DNA of 64,000 nt, taken from contig JAKSPE010000012.1 of the NCBI GenBank assembly GCA_024405015.1, positions 1 through 64,000 of the forward strand. Reading direction: 5' to 3'. The notes beneath the pieces were generated by a model. It searched no databases and was not told the origin of the DNA. It saw nothing but the letters and a program-made list of their open reading frames with translations. The stretch comes from Sphaerochaetaceae bacterium. Its GTDB lineage: Bacteria; Spirochaetota; Spirochaetia; Sphaerochaetales; Sphaerochaetaceae. The translations under genes were made by a program, and so were the position numbers. Below are positions 1-8,432 of this stretch, piece by piece (the first letter of the stretch is position 1; each line of letters starts with the position of its first letter).

Positions 1-2
1 TG

Positions 3-107
3 CCCCTTCCAGGACGCCATGCCGGCCTCGCTTGGGCTATCCTGCCCCGCAGGCCATGGCAGGCTGGAATGAACAAGCATCACACCGCCTGCCCACAATC
101 GCAGTGG
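3..107. repeat. REP-like palindromic repeat, solo copy
   Basis: This intergenic block matches a block beside the transposase at about 30.3 kb. Both have the same 17-base left arm CCCCTTCCAGGACGCCA (3-19 and 30296-30312). Both have a similar right arm, starting GGCAGGCTG and ending near CAATCGCA (58-103 and 30352-30399). Between the arms lies a palindrome, here GGCC...GGGCTATCCTGCCC...GGCC (25-55). The 14-base core is the reverse complement of the core of the 30451-30495 hairpin. It lies just past the stop codon of the PfkB gene and may extend beyond the window edge. The pairing of arms and core is seen directly; calling it REP-type is inference. Confidence 0.6.
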
Positions 108-116
108 CTTTTTCTC

Positions 117-1115
117 TTATGCCTGAGCAATCATCTGCTTCAGCTGTGGAATCTTCTCCAGGGCGAACTGGGCTCCCACCTGCTTGATGATCTGTCCTGC
201 CAAAAGCGATGCGATGGTGCCGCTCTTCTCAACGTCCATGCCGTTGCACAGTCCATAGAGGAAACCTGCTGCATAGGTGTCACCAGCGCCTGTGGTGTCT
301 ACCGGTGTCTCAGGACCCTGGACCGGGATTTCGAAGATGTGACCTTTGTGGCTTATGAAGGAACCCTTCTTGCCGTTCTTGACGATGGCTGTCTCACACA
401 GCTTTCCCATTGTCTTACAGCACTCATAAGGGTCGTAGTTGTCAAACATGATTCTGGCTTCTTCCTTGTTGGCGAAGACAACATCGCAGCTTTCTTTGAT
501 CAGCTCAAGGAAGGAGTCGTGATAGCGGCCCACAGCGAACGGATCTGCGATATCGAAGGAGATTGCAGTTCCGTTTGCCTTTGCGATTTTAAGGGCCTTT
601 TTGATGGCCTGCTTCTGATTTTCCGTATCCCACATGTAACCTGTGAAATGGAAGTAATCGGCATTGGCCACCTCAGATTCCACCACGTCATCGCTATTAA
701 AGTCGCGGTTGGCTCCGAGGTATGTGTTCATGGTCCTTTCAGAATCCGGTGTGATGAGGATGATGGAAGATCCCGTCACATTCTCAGAGACTGCAAGGTT
801 GTCTTTGACGCCCAGGGCTGTCAGACGCTCGCGGTAGATGGCTCCGTACTCGTCAGAGCCGATCTTTCCGGCAAGTGTCGTTTCTACGCCAAGGGCGCGC
901 AAGGTGATGATGGTATTCGGACAGGATCCGCCACAGGAGAAGGAAGGCTGCTTCTTGCTTTTGATGAACTGTGTAAGCTCCAGACGCTTGTCCAGGTTAA
1001 TGAGGTTCATGGTGCCTTTGTGAAGGCCAAGGGTCTCGAGGTCATCATCAGACACACTGACGATGACGTCGATGAGAGGATTTCCAATTCCGTAGACGGT
1101 TCCTGTCTTATCCAT
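117..1115 (-). CDS. PfkB-family carbohydrate/nucleoside kinase, adenosine kinase-like
   Basis: A 332-residue cytoplasmic ribokinase-family (PfkB) kinase. The N-terminal half has the substrate-lid strands and a GGSCPNT segment typical of the sugar-binding face. Near the C-terminus is the family signature DTTGAGDTYAAGF, whose Asp at about residue 279 is the catalytic base, followed by the usual nucleotide-binding helix. ANKEEA near residue 216 matches the PfkB pattern around the phosphate site. Overall spacing resembles adenosine kinase-like members, but the exact substrate (adenosine, another nucleoside or a sugar) cannot be fixed from sequence. The start ATG follows AGGAAACTCCT. It sits 17 bases after gpmI on the same strand, so the two are probably cotranscribed. 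Confidence 0.88.
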   Translation of the reverse strand: MDKTGTVYGIGNPLIDVIVSVSDDDLETLGLHKGTMNLINLDKRLELTQFIKSKKQPSFSCGGSCPNTIITLRALGVETTLAGKIGSDEYGAIYRERLTALGVKDNLAVSENVTGSSIILITPDSERTMNTYLGANRDFNSDDVVESEVANADYFHFTGYMWDTENQKQAIKKALKIAKANGTAISFDIADPFAVGRYHDSFLELIKESCDVVFANKEEARIMFDNYDPYECCKTMGKLCETAIVKNGKKGSFISHKGHIFEIPVQGPETPVDTTGAGDTYAAGFLYGLCNGMDVEKSGTIASLLAGQIIKQVGAQFALEKIPQLKQMIAQA

Positions 1116-1132
1116 AGGAGTTTCCTACCTAA

Positions 1133-2779
1133 TCAGTTGAAGTTCACGATGCAAGGATCGTAGCCTTCTGGGGCTTCGAATCCGAGAAGCTCGATACATG
1201 TTGTTGCGATGCTGCTGATTCCAAGACCTGTTGCAAGCTCCTTGGAGTACTCACCGTTGTAGCATGGGTCGAAGAGGATGCATGGTACTGGGTTGAGGCT
1301 GTGGCTTGTCTTTGACTTTGGCTCGCCGTTTGACTTCAGTGACACCTCTCCCTTCTTGTTGTGCTCGTACATGTCATCTGCATTACCGTGGTCAGCTGTG
1401 ATGAGCATGATACCACCGGCCTTCTCAACGGCATCCTTGATTCTGCCGATCTGGAGGTCCAGGCCTTCCATGGAGCAGACAACTGCCTCGAAGACGCCTG
1501 TGTGACCAACCATGTCACCGTTAGGGAAGTTCATCTTGATGAAGTCCCACTTGCCGCTTTCGATTTCAGAAATAACTCTGTCAGCGATCTCTGCACACTT
1601 CATCCAAGGTCTCTGCTCGAATGGAACGATATCAGAAGGAATCTCAACATATTCCTCAAGCTCTTCGCTGAACTTGCCGCTCTTGTTTCCGTTGAAGAAG
1701 TAGGTGACGTGACCGAACTTCTGTGTCTCGGAGATGGAGAACTGCTTGACGCCGCATGCGCAAAGGTATTCAGCCATGGTTCTGTCAATTGCAGGTGGGC
1801 TGACGAGGAACTGTGCTGGTACGTGGAGGTCTCCATCGTATTCCATCATTCCGGCATACTCGACCTGTGGAACGCGCTTTCTGTCGAACTCTGCAAGTTC
1901 CTTTGCCTCGAATGCCTTTGTGATCTCAAGGGCACGGTCTCCACGGAAGTTGAACAGAATCACGCTGTCGTGGTCCTGGATGGTTCCAACCGGCTGTCCG
2001 TTCTCTGCGATGACAAATGGAGGAAGGTCCTGGTCGATGGCACCGGTTTCAGCTCTGAGAGTTGTGATTGCCTCGTGTGCATCCTTGAACTGGCGGCCTT
2101 CACCAAGAACGTGTGTCTCCCATCCCTTTCTGACCATATCCCAGTTTGCGTTGTAGCGGTCCATGGTAATGACCATTCTTCCGCCGCCTGATGCGATTCT
2201 GCCGTCAAAGCCGTCGGTTGACAGGTCGGAAAGGAACTGTGCGAACGGATCGAAGTAATCAAGAGCGGATGTCTCTCCAACGTCACGTCCGTCAAGCAGT
2301 GCGTGGACACGAACCTTCTTGACGCCGTCTGCCTTGGCACGAACGACCATGTCCTGGAGGTTCTTGATGTGGCTGTGGACGTTACCGTCGCTCAGAAGTC
2401 CGAGGAAATGGAGTGTTGAACCATTGTCGATTGCATTTTTGACAAGTTTCTTCCAAGTTGGGCCATCGAACATTGCACCAGACTCAATGGAGTTTGCAAC
2501 GAGCTTTGCACCCTGTGAGAAGACTCTTCCACATCCCATTGCATTGTGGCCAACCTCTGAGTTACCCATATCTGCATCGGAAGGAAGTCCTACTGCTGTT
2601 CCGTGTGCCTTGAGCTTTGTCCATGAGCATGTGTTGTAAAGGTTGTCCAGGTTCTTTGTCATTGCCTGCTTTACAGCGTCGCCATCCTCATACTTGCCGA
2701 ATCCGACACCATCCATGATGACCAGAACAACTGGTCCCTTTCTTGAGATCTTTCCAGACTTTGCTAGTTTCTCGACCAT
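1133..2779 (-). CDS. gpmI: 2,3-bisphosphoglycerate-independent phosphoglycerate mutase
   Basis: Interconverts 3- and 2-phosphoglycerate in glycolysis without a bisphosphoglycerate cofactor, using two metal ions and a phosphoserine intermediate. The 548-residue protein is of normal family length. VIMDGVGFG (Asp23) begins the alkaline-phosphatase-like fold. MGNSEVGH places the phosphorylated serine at about Ser74, and ADHGNADDMYE (about 462-472) supplies further metal ligands. The region between them carries the phosphotransferase insert. An AAAGGAAT ribosome site precedes the start. A promoter with TTTATC and TATTAT hexamers 17 bases apart lies in the 74-base gap upstream, so gpmI and the following PfkB gene can be transcribed apart from lgt-pepP. 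Confidence 0.96.
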   Translation of the reverse strand: MVEKLAKSGKISRKGPVVLVIMDGVGFGKYEDGDAVKQAMTKNLDNLYNTCSWTKLKAHGTAVGLPSDADMGNSEVGHNAMGCGRVFSQGAKLVANSIESGAMFDGPTWKKLVKNAIDNGSTLHFLGLLSDGNVHSHIKNLQDMVVRAKADGVKKVRVHALLDGRDVGETSALDYFDPFAQFLSDLSTDGFDGRIASGGGRMVITMDRYNANWDMVRKGWETHVLGEGRQFKDAHEAITTLRAETGAIDQDLPPFVIAENGQPVGTIQDHDSVILFNFRGDRALEITKAFEAKELAEFDRKRVPQVEYAGMMEYDGDLHVPAQFLVSPPAIDRTMAEYLCACGVKQFSISETQKFGHVTYFFNGNKSGKFSEELEEYVEIPSDIVPFEQRPWMKCAEIADRVISEIESGKWDFIKMNFPNGDMVGHTGVFEAVVCSMEGLDLQIGRIKDAVEKAGGIMLITADHGNADDMYEHNKKGEVSLKSNGEPKSKTSHSLNPVPCILFDPCYNGEYSKELATGLGISSIATTCIELLGFEAPEGYDPCIVNFN

Positions 2780-2818
2780 TTTTCTATTCCTTTCATCTTC
2801 TCTTGGAAGACAGTAAAA

Positions 2819-2847
2819 ATAATAACAACATCAATGTGTTTGATAAA
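2819..2847 (-). promoter_or_regulatory. Candidate sigma70-type promoter of gpmI
   Basis: Read on the minus strand, TTTATC (2842-2847) and TATTAT (2819-2824) are separated by 17 bases. They lie between the aminopeptidase stop and the gpmI start. This is hexamer matching only. Confidence 0.45.
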
Positions 2848-2853
2848 GTTCCA

Positions 2854-4611
2854 TCAAAGAGGCTGTGTTGCCTCAATGAGATACTGCTTTGCATCCTCGT
2901 TTACCATGTCAATCAGGACTTCACGTACCCATCGGTGGTAGTCATCGACCATGTCGATCTCCTCCTGGGTGAGCATGTCCTTGACGATCAGGTCTCTTTC
3001 ATATGGGCAGGCGGTCAGGACCTCGAAGGTGTAGAACTGACCGAATTCTGTCTTCATTGCTTCGGTGACGGCAACAAGGTTCTCGATGCGAATGCCGTGC
3101 TTTCCTTCCTTGTAGAGGCCCGGCTCATCGCTGATGACCATACCTGGCTGCAGTGCAACCGGAGCTCCTGTTCCCTGTGCGGCAGAGACTCTTTGTGGGC
3201 CTTCGTGCACGGAAAGTCGGAATCCGACGCCGTGGCCCGTTCCATGGAAGTAGGACATTCCCTTCTGCCAGAGGAACTGGTGGGCAAGAACGTCCAGCTG
3301 GTGACCGCTTGTTCCTTTTGGGAAAACCTGTGCGGCAAGTGCCAGATGGCCCTTGAGAACCAGTGTGTAATCTTCCTTCTGCTCCTGTGTAGCCTCACCA
3401 AAGAGCAGGGTTCTTGTGATGTCTGTTGTTCCGCAGGTGTACTGTCCACCGGAGTCCAAGACAAGAAGGCCGCTTCCGGAAATCACCTTGTCGGTCTCCT
3501 CTGTTGCGCTGTAGTGGACAACGGCACCGTGCTCGGCAAAGCCTGCAATGGTGGAGAAGGACGGTCCGAGGTAATCCTCTTCCATCTCTCTCTCGTCAGA
3601 AAGTGCCTTGGCGATGGAAAGTTCTGTGAAGTCATATTCGTTACGCTTGACCATTGCCAGGAAGTTCACCATGGCAACACCGTCAAGGATGTGTGCGATT
3701 CTCATGCCCTCAAGCTCGGCTTCGTTCTTGACGGCCTTGAGGTCTGTGGAGTACTCACGGCCTTCGGAGACCTTGACACCACTTGCCTTGTCCAGGCCGT
3801 TTTTCAGTCTCATGTTGATGCGATCTGGGTTTAGGCGGACGGTGACGTCCTTAAGGGTAGCCAGTTCGTCCTCGATGGCATCGTAAGGAAGAACCTCATA
3901 GCAGTCTGGTGTAACGTCTGTGAAACGAGCCTTAGGGGTAAAGAGTTTGACGCTATCTGGACCAATGAGAAGGTGTGCGAGGAAAACCGGTGTGTCATCG
4001 ATGTCGGTACCTCGGAGGTTCAGCGTCCATGCGATGTCGTCCAGGCTTGAGATCAGATGGTAGTCTTCGCCGGCTGCCTTTCCGAGGGCTCGGATATTCT
4101 CGATTTTCTGTATTGGGGAAAGGCCGCAGAGCTCGTCATCCATTCTTGTGACAGGGTTCTGTGGCATCTGAGGACGGTCTGTCCAGATGTTGTCCAGAAT
4201 GTCTGCAGTTGCCTGGATGTTGATGCCCTTTGCGTTGTAACGGTTTTTTGCGCTGATCATGAGGGTCTCTGCGGAGATTCCGACCTTTTCGCCATGGGAG
4301 AATTCCTTGGCAAGGAAATCCACTGGGCTGGAAGCCTCTGGTCCATCGACCTTTCTCATTTCAAATGTGGTTCCGGCAATCTGTGCGGCACACTGGACGA
4401 AGTAGCGGGAATCGACCCAGATGAGGGCCTTGTCCATGGTGACGATGACCGTTCCAGCGCTGCCGGTGAAGCCGCTGATCCAACGTCTTGCATGCCAGCG
4501 GTCGCAGACATACTCACTCTGGTGTGGGTCTGTGCCGTTGATGATCCAGGCCTTGAGACCTGCTTTCTCCATTTCGCCTCTCAGGGCGCTTACTTTCTCA
4601 TTTATGTCCAT
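2854..4611 (-). CDS. Xaa-Pro aminopeptidase (M24B, aminopeptidase P, long form)
   Basis: A 585-residue cytoplasmic metallopeptidase that removes an N-terminal residue preceding proline. It has two creatinase-N-like domains and then the pita-bread M24 domain, the long three-domain layout seen in eukaryotic cytosolic APP1, against about 440 residues for E. coli PepP. Metal-site motifs are present in order: DSGGQYTCGTTDITRT (two Asp), GTGHGVGFRLSVHEGP (His), ISDEPGLYKEG (Glu) and GIRIENL (Glu). I chose the ATG at 4611 because it follows AAAGGAAAG; the reading frame runs 27 codons further upstream into lgt. With this start the gene overlaps the lgt end by 14 bases, which suggests translational coupling. 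Confidence 0.92.
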   Translation of the reverse strand: MDINEKVSALRGEMEKAGLKAWIINGTDPHQSEYVCDRWHARRWISGFTGSAGTVIVTMDKALIWVDSRYFVQCAAQIAGTTFEMRKVDGPEASSPVDFLAKEFSHGEKVGISAETLMISAKNRYNAKGINIQATADILDNIWTDRPQMPQNPVTRMDDELCGLSPIQKIENIRALGKAAGEDYHLISSLDDIAWTLNLRGTDIDDTPVFLAHLLIGPDSVKLFTPKARFTDVTPDCYEVLPYDAIEDELATLKDVTVRLNPDRINMRLKNGLDKASGVKVSEGREYSTDLKAVKNEAELEGMRIAHILDGVAMVNFLAMVKRNEYDFTELSIAKALSDEREMEEDYLGPSFSTIAGFAEHGAVVHYSATEETDKVISGSGLLVLDSGGQYTCGTTDITRTLLFGEATQEQKEDYTLVLKGHLALAAQVFPKGTSGHQLDVLAHQFLWQKGMSYFHGTGHGVGFRLSVHEGPQRVSAAQGTGAPVALQPGMVISDEPGLYKEGKHGIRIENLVAVTEAMKTEFGQFYTFEVLTACPYERDLIVKDMLTQEEIDMVDDYHRWVREVLIDMVNEDAKQYLIEATQPL

Positions 4612-5599
4612 TTTTCTTTCCTTTCCCTTTTTTCTCAGGGAGGATCGGCTTTGATTTGAGTGCAAAGATGATGACCGCCAAGCCACCGACAATCATGAGA
4701 AAGCACAGAATCTGTCCCATGGATATGTTGAAAAGTGACTTGAACAGGGCAGTCGGTTCCTTTTCCTTTCCCAGTGCAATGATGAATCCGAGCTGGCTGT
4801 CCGGCTCTCTGAAATATTCGATGACAAAGCGTACAAGGCCATAGCCCATGAAGTAGGCACCGGTAATGATGCCAGGCCCGTTCTTCTCTTTGCGCTTTTC
4901 GGCAATCGGTTTGACGACAAACCAGATGACAAGCCAAAGGAGGATTCCTTCAAACAGCATTTCATAGAGCTGGGACGGGTGTCGTGGAAGGTTTACATAG
5001 GAGCCTGCGCTGTAAGGCATGCCAACCTTGTCGGCGATGTCTCGTACCCACTGGATGTTTGTGGAGAACCTTGGAGCGTCCGGGAAGACCATTCCGATGC
5101 CGCTGGTTGTGACACGGCCCCAAAGTTCGCCGTTGATGAAGTTTCCGAGTCTTCCGAAGGTGTAGCCCAATGGGATACCTGCCAGAAGATGGTCAGCAAC
5201 GTCAAAGAAGTTGTATTTGTACTTTCTGCAGAACAGCACAACGCCAAGAACGCCTCCGACGGCACCGCCGTGATAGCTCATGCCAGGAAGACCGACAAAA
5301 CGTCCATTCATGAACGGCCAGAAGATGCGCCAAGGGTGTGTCCAGTAATACCAGGAGCCCTCGTAGAAGAGGGTGGAGAACAGTCTGGCTCCAAGAAGCA
5401 GAAAGCCGACACCATAGCAGAAAAGGGTCAGAGTATCGTCGACGGACATGCTCTTGACGGCCCCTCTGTTGCACTGGTAACGGAACAGGAGATAGGCGGT
5501 AGCAAATGCAAAGAGATACATGACCGCATACCATCGGATTGGCAAGAACGGTACGACTTGAGGTGATATCCAATTTGGGAAGTTCACGAACATCTGCAT
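4598..5599 (-). CDS. lgt: Prolipoprotein diacylglyceryl transferase
   Basis: An inner-membrane enzyme that moves diacylglycerol from phosphatidylglycerol to the lipobox cysteine of prelipoproteins, the first step of lipoprotein maturation. Several lipobox proteins occur in this window. About seven membrane helices are visible. The family signature GRLGNFINGELWGR is intact, as are SYHGGAVGG with its conserved His and RHPSQLYE. Two start codons, 5599 and 5593, fit the usual N-terminus before the PIRWYAVMY segment. Neither has a Shine-Dalgarno site. TGCTATCAT, an extended -10 box, lies only 8 bases upstream of 5599, so the transcript may begin almost at the start codon. The frame runs open to 5689, but that extension is atypical. 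Confidence 0.95.
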   Translation of the reverse strand: MQMFVNFPNWISPQVVPFLPIRWYAVMYLFAFATAYLLFRYQCNRGAVKSMSVDDTLTLFCYGVGFLLLGARLFSTLFYEGSWYYWTHPWRIFWPFMNGRFVGLPGMSYHGGAVGGVLGVVLFCRKYKYNFFDVADHLLAGIPLGYTFGRLGNFINGELWGRVTTSGIGMVFPDAPRFSTNIQWVRDIADKVGMPYSAGSYVNLPRHPSQLYEMLFEGILLWLVIWFVVKPIAEKRKEKNGPGIITGAYFMGYGLVRFVIEYFREPDSQLGFIIALGKEKEPTALFKSLFNISMGQILCFLMIVGGLAVIIFALKSKPILPEKKGKGKKNGHK

Positions 5600-5732
5600 A
5601 TATAAGGATGATAGCACAATTGAAGCGCAAACGTATAGAACAGGTGTTGAAAATGGCCATTGCAAATGTGTATTTTCAGTGTTGTACATGCTTTTGTGAG
5701 ACTACATGGAAAAAATGGTGTATATTTTGCGT

Positions 5733-7220
5733 ATGAAAAAAGCAGTATTAGTACTAATGGTTTTGATGGTCGCTCTGACGGCTTTGGTTGCAAACGGCAC
5801 GCCGGAAGAGCAGCAGATGTTCTTTGACAATCTCATGAAGAGCACTGCGCAAAGCTATCAGTCCAGTTCCAATGGGTACGTTGCAACCTCCACGGGTTCC
5901 GAAATCATCTCCCGTGATATGGCAACTCTTGAGAGATTGTACCAGTATGTCGACAAGAACTTCCTCTATGACATCGACTACGATGCCGTCTACGAGGCGA
6001 TGGCCACCGCGCTTTTTGACACGCTGGGCGACAAATATTCCTACTACGTCAAAGCCGAGGAGTCCGATGACTACGAGGAGCAGGTGACCGGCACCTATGG
6101 CGGACTTGGCATCTATTTCTCAAAGACCTATCAGGAATATCAGGATCCGGACGATGAGAGTACCATCTACTGTCTGATCACCCAGGTTTTCCCGAATACC
6201 CCAGCCTCACGGGCAGGACTCAAGGCTCAGGACTACATTATCGCAATCGATGGCGAGTCTGTCGTGGACCTTGATGCCAATGACTGTGCCAAGAGAATGA
6301 AGGGTATTGTCGGAACCACTGTTGATATCACAATCAAGAGAAACGATGCGATTTTCACGGTCACTATCAAACGTGAGATCATTGTTGTGCCGACTATCGA
6401 ATCCTGTATGATCGATGACAAGGTCGGCTATCTGGTGGTGAATGAGTTCTCAACCGGCACCGATTCCTCCATCCGAAGAGCTCTGGTGAAGATGAACTTG
6501 GAAGGTATGGAGAAGCTGATCATTGACCTCAGAAACTGCCCAGGCGGTGATGTGGATGTCTGTCTGAACATCGCCGATATGTTCATCACCGATTCCGAGA
6601 TTCTGACCGTTTCCTACAAGGATGCGTCAAGAAACGTCGTGTATCGTGCCACACCAAATCTTGTGGTTCCGCCTGAGGTTGAGGTGGTTGTCCTTATCAA
6701 CGGTGGTACGGCAAGTTCAGCCGAGATCCTGTCCTCTGCACTGCAGGGAAGCGGTAGAGCTGTTGTCATGGGAAGTACAAGTTACGGCAAGGGCATCATG
6801 CAGATCGTCTCATCGTTCGGAACCGGCTACACCTCCCTTACAACAGCAAGCTTTGTGGGCCCAAGCGGAGATACCATCCACAAGGAAGGTGTGAAGCCTG
6901 ACCTTGAGGTGGAGGAACTTACCGTCTTGGACGAGGAACTGGATGCCTACACCGAGCTTTTGAAGAGCAAGAAGGTCGATGACTTTGTGGATGCCAATCC
7001 AGAGTACAGTGCAGAAAATGTGTCCAAGTTCTCCGAAGAGAATGCTGATACTGGTCTCAGAAAGGAGATTCTGGATCTGGTTGCCCGCAACGAGTACTAC
7101 TCAAGAATGATCACCGATGACGTTCCGGTAGCCGATGTCGTTTACGACAACGTGCTCAAGGCTGCCTATGAGTACATTCAGAATTACGAGATTGTTGGTG
7201 GGAAAGTAGTGAATTTCTAG
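5733..7220 (+). CDS. S41-family C-terminal processing protease (CtpA/Prc type)
   Basis: An exported serine protease of the envelope, with an N-terminal signal segment (MKKAVLVLMVLMVALTALV), a helical region, a PDZ domain (about 110-215) and the S41 catalytic domain. The Ser-Lys dyad is visible: Ser328 in GGTASSAEI and Lys353 in YGKGIMQ, with the usual Gln357. Family members trim the C-termini of envelope proteins or activate peptidoglycan hydrolases. I preferred the ATG at 5733 over 5706 because it begins the signal peptide directly. TATATT ends 6 bases before it, with no ribosome site, so the mRNA may be leaderless. It is transcribed divergently from lgt and followed by a clear terminator. 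Confidence 0.92.
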   Translation: MKKAVLVLMVLMVALTALVANGTPEEQQMFFDNLMKSTAQSYQSSSNGYVATSTGSEIISRDMATLERLYQYVDKNFLYDIDYDAVYEAMATALFDTLGDKYSYYVKAEESDDYEEQVTGTYGGLGIYFSKTYQEYQDPDDESTIYCLITQVFPNTPASRAGLKAQDYIIAIDGESVVDLDANDCAKRMKGIVGTTVDITIKRNDAIFTVTIKREIIVVPTIESCMIDDKVGYLVVNEFSTGTDSSIRRALVKMNLEGMEKLIIDLRNCPGGDVDVCLNIADMFITDSEILTVSYKDASRNVVYRATPNLVVPPEVEVVVLINGGTASSAEILSSALQGSGRAVVMGSTSYGKGIMQIVSSFGTGYTSLTTASFVGPSGDTIHKEGVKPDLEVEELTVLDEELDAYTELLKSKKVDDFVDANPEYSAENVSKFSEENADTGLRKEILDLVARNEYYSRMITDDVPVADVVYDNVLKAAYEYIQNYEIVGGKVVNF

Positions 7221-7247
7221 TTCTTGAGCCCCTCTGAAAAAGGAAGG

Positions 7248-7272
7248 ACCTGCCCTATGGCAGGTTCTTTCA
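7248..7272 (+). terminator. Rho-independent terminator of the S41 protease gene
   Basis: ACCTGCC (7248-7254), loop CTAT and GGCAGGT (7259-7265) form a perfect 7-bp stem, followed by TCTTTC. It lies 28 bases after the stop codon. Confidence 0.8.
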
Positions 7273-7289
7273 TTATAAGAAGATAAAAG

Positions 7290-7576
7290 TTTAAATTTTT
7301 TTACTGTGCTATTTTTACACACACTATTGCACAAGTTATGCACAACCTTAGACACATGGTTGTCAAATTGTCATAAAAGGGGCTGTTTTGTATGGTTCCC
7401 AGTTTGGTACTAATCACATGAGTAGTAGATTGTAACTCTTTGTAATATAAAGAATTAAAAACCAAGCGCAGCTAGGTGATTTGTTTAAAAGTTATATAAG
7501 AATTATTGTTTTTTTGTAGTGTGAAAAAGCGCCCAAAAATAGGGTATTCACATAAGTTATGCACAAGTTATTGACA
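7290..7576. other. AT-rich gap with clustered DnaA-box-like 9-mers
   Basis: This 280-base gap has no gene. Two copies of TTATGCACA (7336-7344, 7557-7565) match the DnaA-box consensus TTATNCACA. TTTTACACA (7313-7321) and TTTTTCACA on the minus strand (7520-7528) match the relaxed form TTWTNCACA. Near-matches are GTATTCACA (7544-7552) and TATTGCACA (7325-7333). A long A/T stretch lies at 7283-7317. This is the composition expected of a replication origin or a DnaA-titrating/regulatory region, but dnaA and dnaN are not in the window and gene orientation does not switch cleanly here. Confidence 0.35.
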
Positions 7577-8350
7577 ACTGGATTCCAGGATTGTCTGAAC
7601 AGCTCCAATCGCGTAAATCGATGCAGTTTCACATCTTAGGATGTTTGTTTTCAGCAAAACCGCCTTGAATCCGCCCTTCAATAGAGCCTGGCATTCTTCT
7701 TCCTCGAGTCCACCTTCAGGTCCTACCACTAGTGCTGTGCTTCCGTCAAAACCTCTGACACAGGAGAAAAGGTCGCTCTGGTCCTCGGAAAGGCGGGTCT
7801 GATGCAGCACAAGGCCAAGGGTCGGAAGACCTTCGCTTCTTGCTGCGAAATCCTTTGGGATGTCGGCGATGTCAATGACGCCTGAGACCTTGGTCGGCAC
7901 AATGGAGCCGCTTTGCTGAATGGCCTCTGTGACAATGGCATCGTAGCGAGAAAGTCTGGATTCCTCCTTGCCTTCCAGGTTGGCAACACAGTTTCGGCTT
8001 TTGACCAGGACAATGTCGCGCACGCCAGCCTCGGTTGCCTTTTTGATGATGTCATCGGCCTTTCGTCCCTTTGGCAGGCATTGGTACAGGGTGATGCGCT
8101 TAAGGGGTCTTTCCTCTGGAAGTGCATCGGTCTGCTCCTTGATCTGCTCGGTTTTCTCTGCGCTGAGGATGCAGCTGCTTTTCATGACTTTCACAATGGT
8201 GAGATTCCAAAGCTCTCCATCGCGGTCCCTGCCCATGACGCACTGTCCTTCCTTGAGTCTGAGGGCGCGGATGAGATAGTTGAAGTCCTTGCCTGTGAGC
8301 TCCAGGGAGGATCCTTTGTTGAAAGTCGGTGGAAGCAGAAAAAGTCTCAT
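7568..8350 (-). CDS. rsmE: 16S rRNA (uracil-1498-N3)-methyltransferase
   Basis: An SPOUT-class methyltransferase that methylates U1498 of 16S rRNA using S-adenosylmethionine. The 260-residue protein has an N-terminal PUA-like RNA-binding part and a C-terminal knotted SPOUT domain. The domain shows LPKGRKADDIIKKATEAGV, VVGPEGGLEEEE and the knot segment ILRCETASIYAI, all diagnostic. The ATG at 8350 gives the typical MRLF start; an in-frame TTG six codons upstream is less likely. The ribosome site is weak. It is a single gene on the minus strand, and its 3' end borders the DnaA-box-rich gap. Confidence 0.94.
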   Translation of the reverse strand: MRLFLLPPTFNKGSSLELTGKDFNYLIRALRLKEGQCVMGRDRDGELWNLTIVKVMKSSCILSAEKTEQIKEQTDALPEERPLKRITLYQCLPKGRKADDIIKKATEAGVRDIVLVKSRNCVANLEGKEESRLSRYDAIVTEAIQQSGSIVPTKVSGVIDIADIPKDFAARSEGLPTLGLVLHQTRLSEDQSDLFSCVRGFDGSTALVVGPEGGLEEEECQALLKGGFKAVLLKTNILRCETASIYAIGAVQTILESSCQ

Positions 8351-8432
8351 GCCTAGATTATGTTGCAATTGGGTGATAAAAACAATCCGATTGTCTATTG
8401 TGGTGGTATAATTGTGCCTTGTGGAGGTTCAC

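Noticed and set aside
69-1163. A 364-codon plus-strand open frame spanning the PfkB gene
   Set aside because: It covers the whole PfkB gene in antisense and begins in a REP-like repeat. The minus-strand kinase has clear catalytic motifs.
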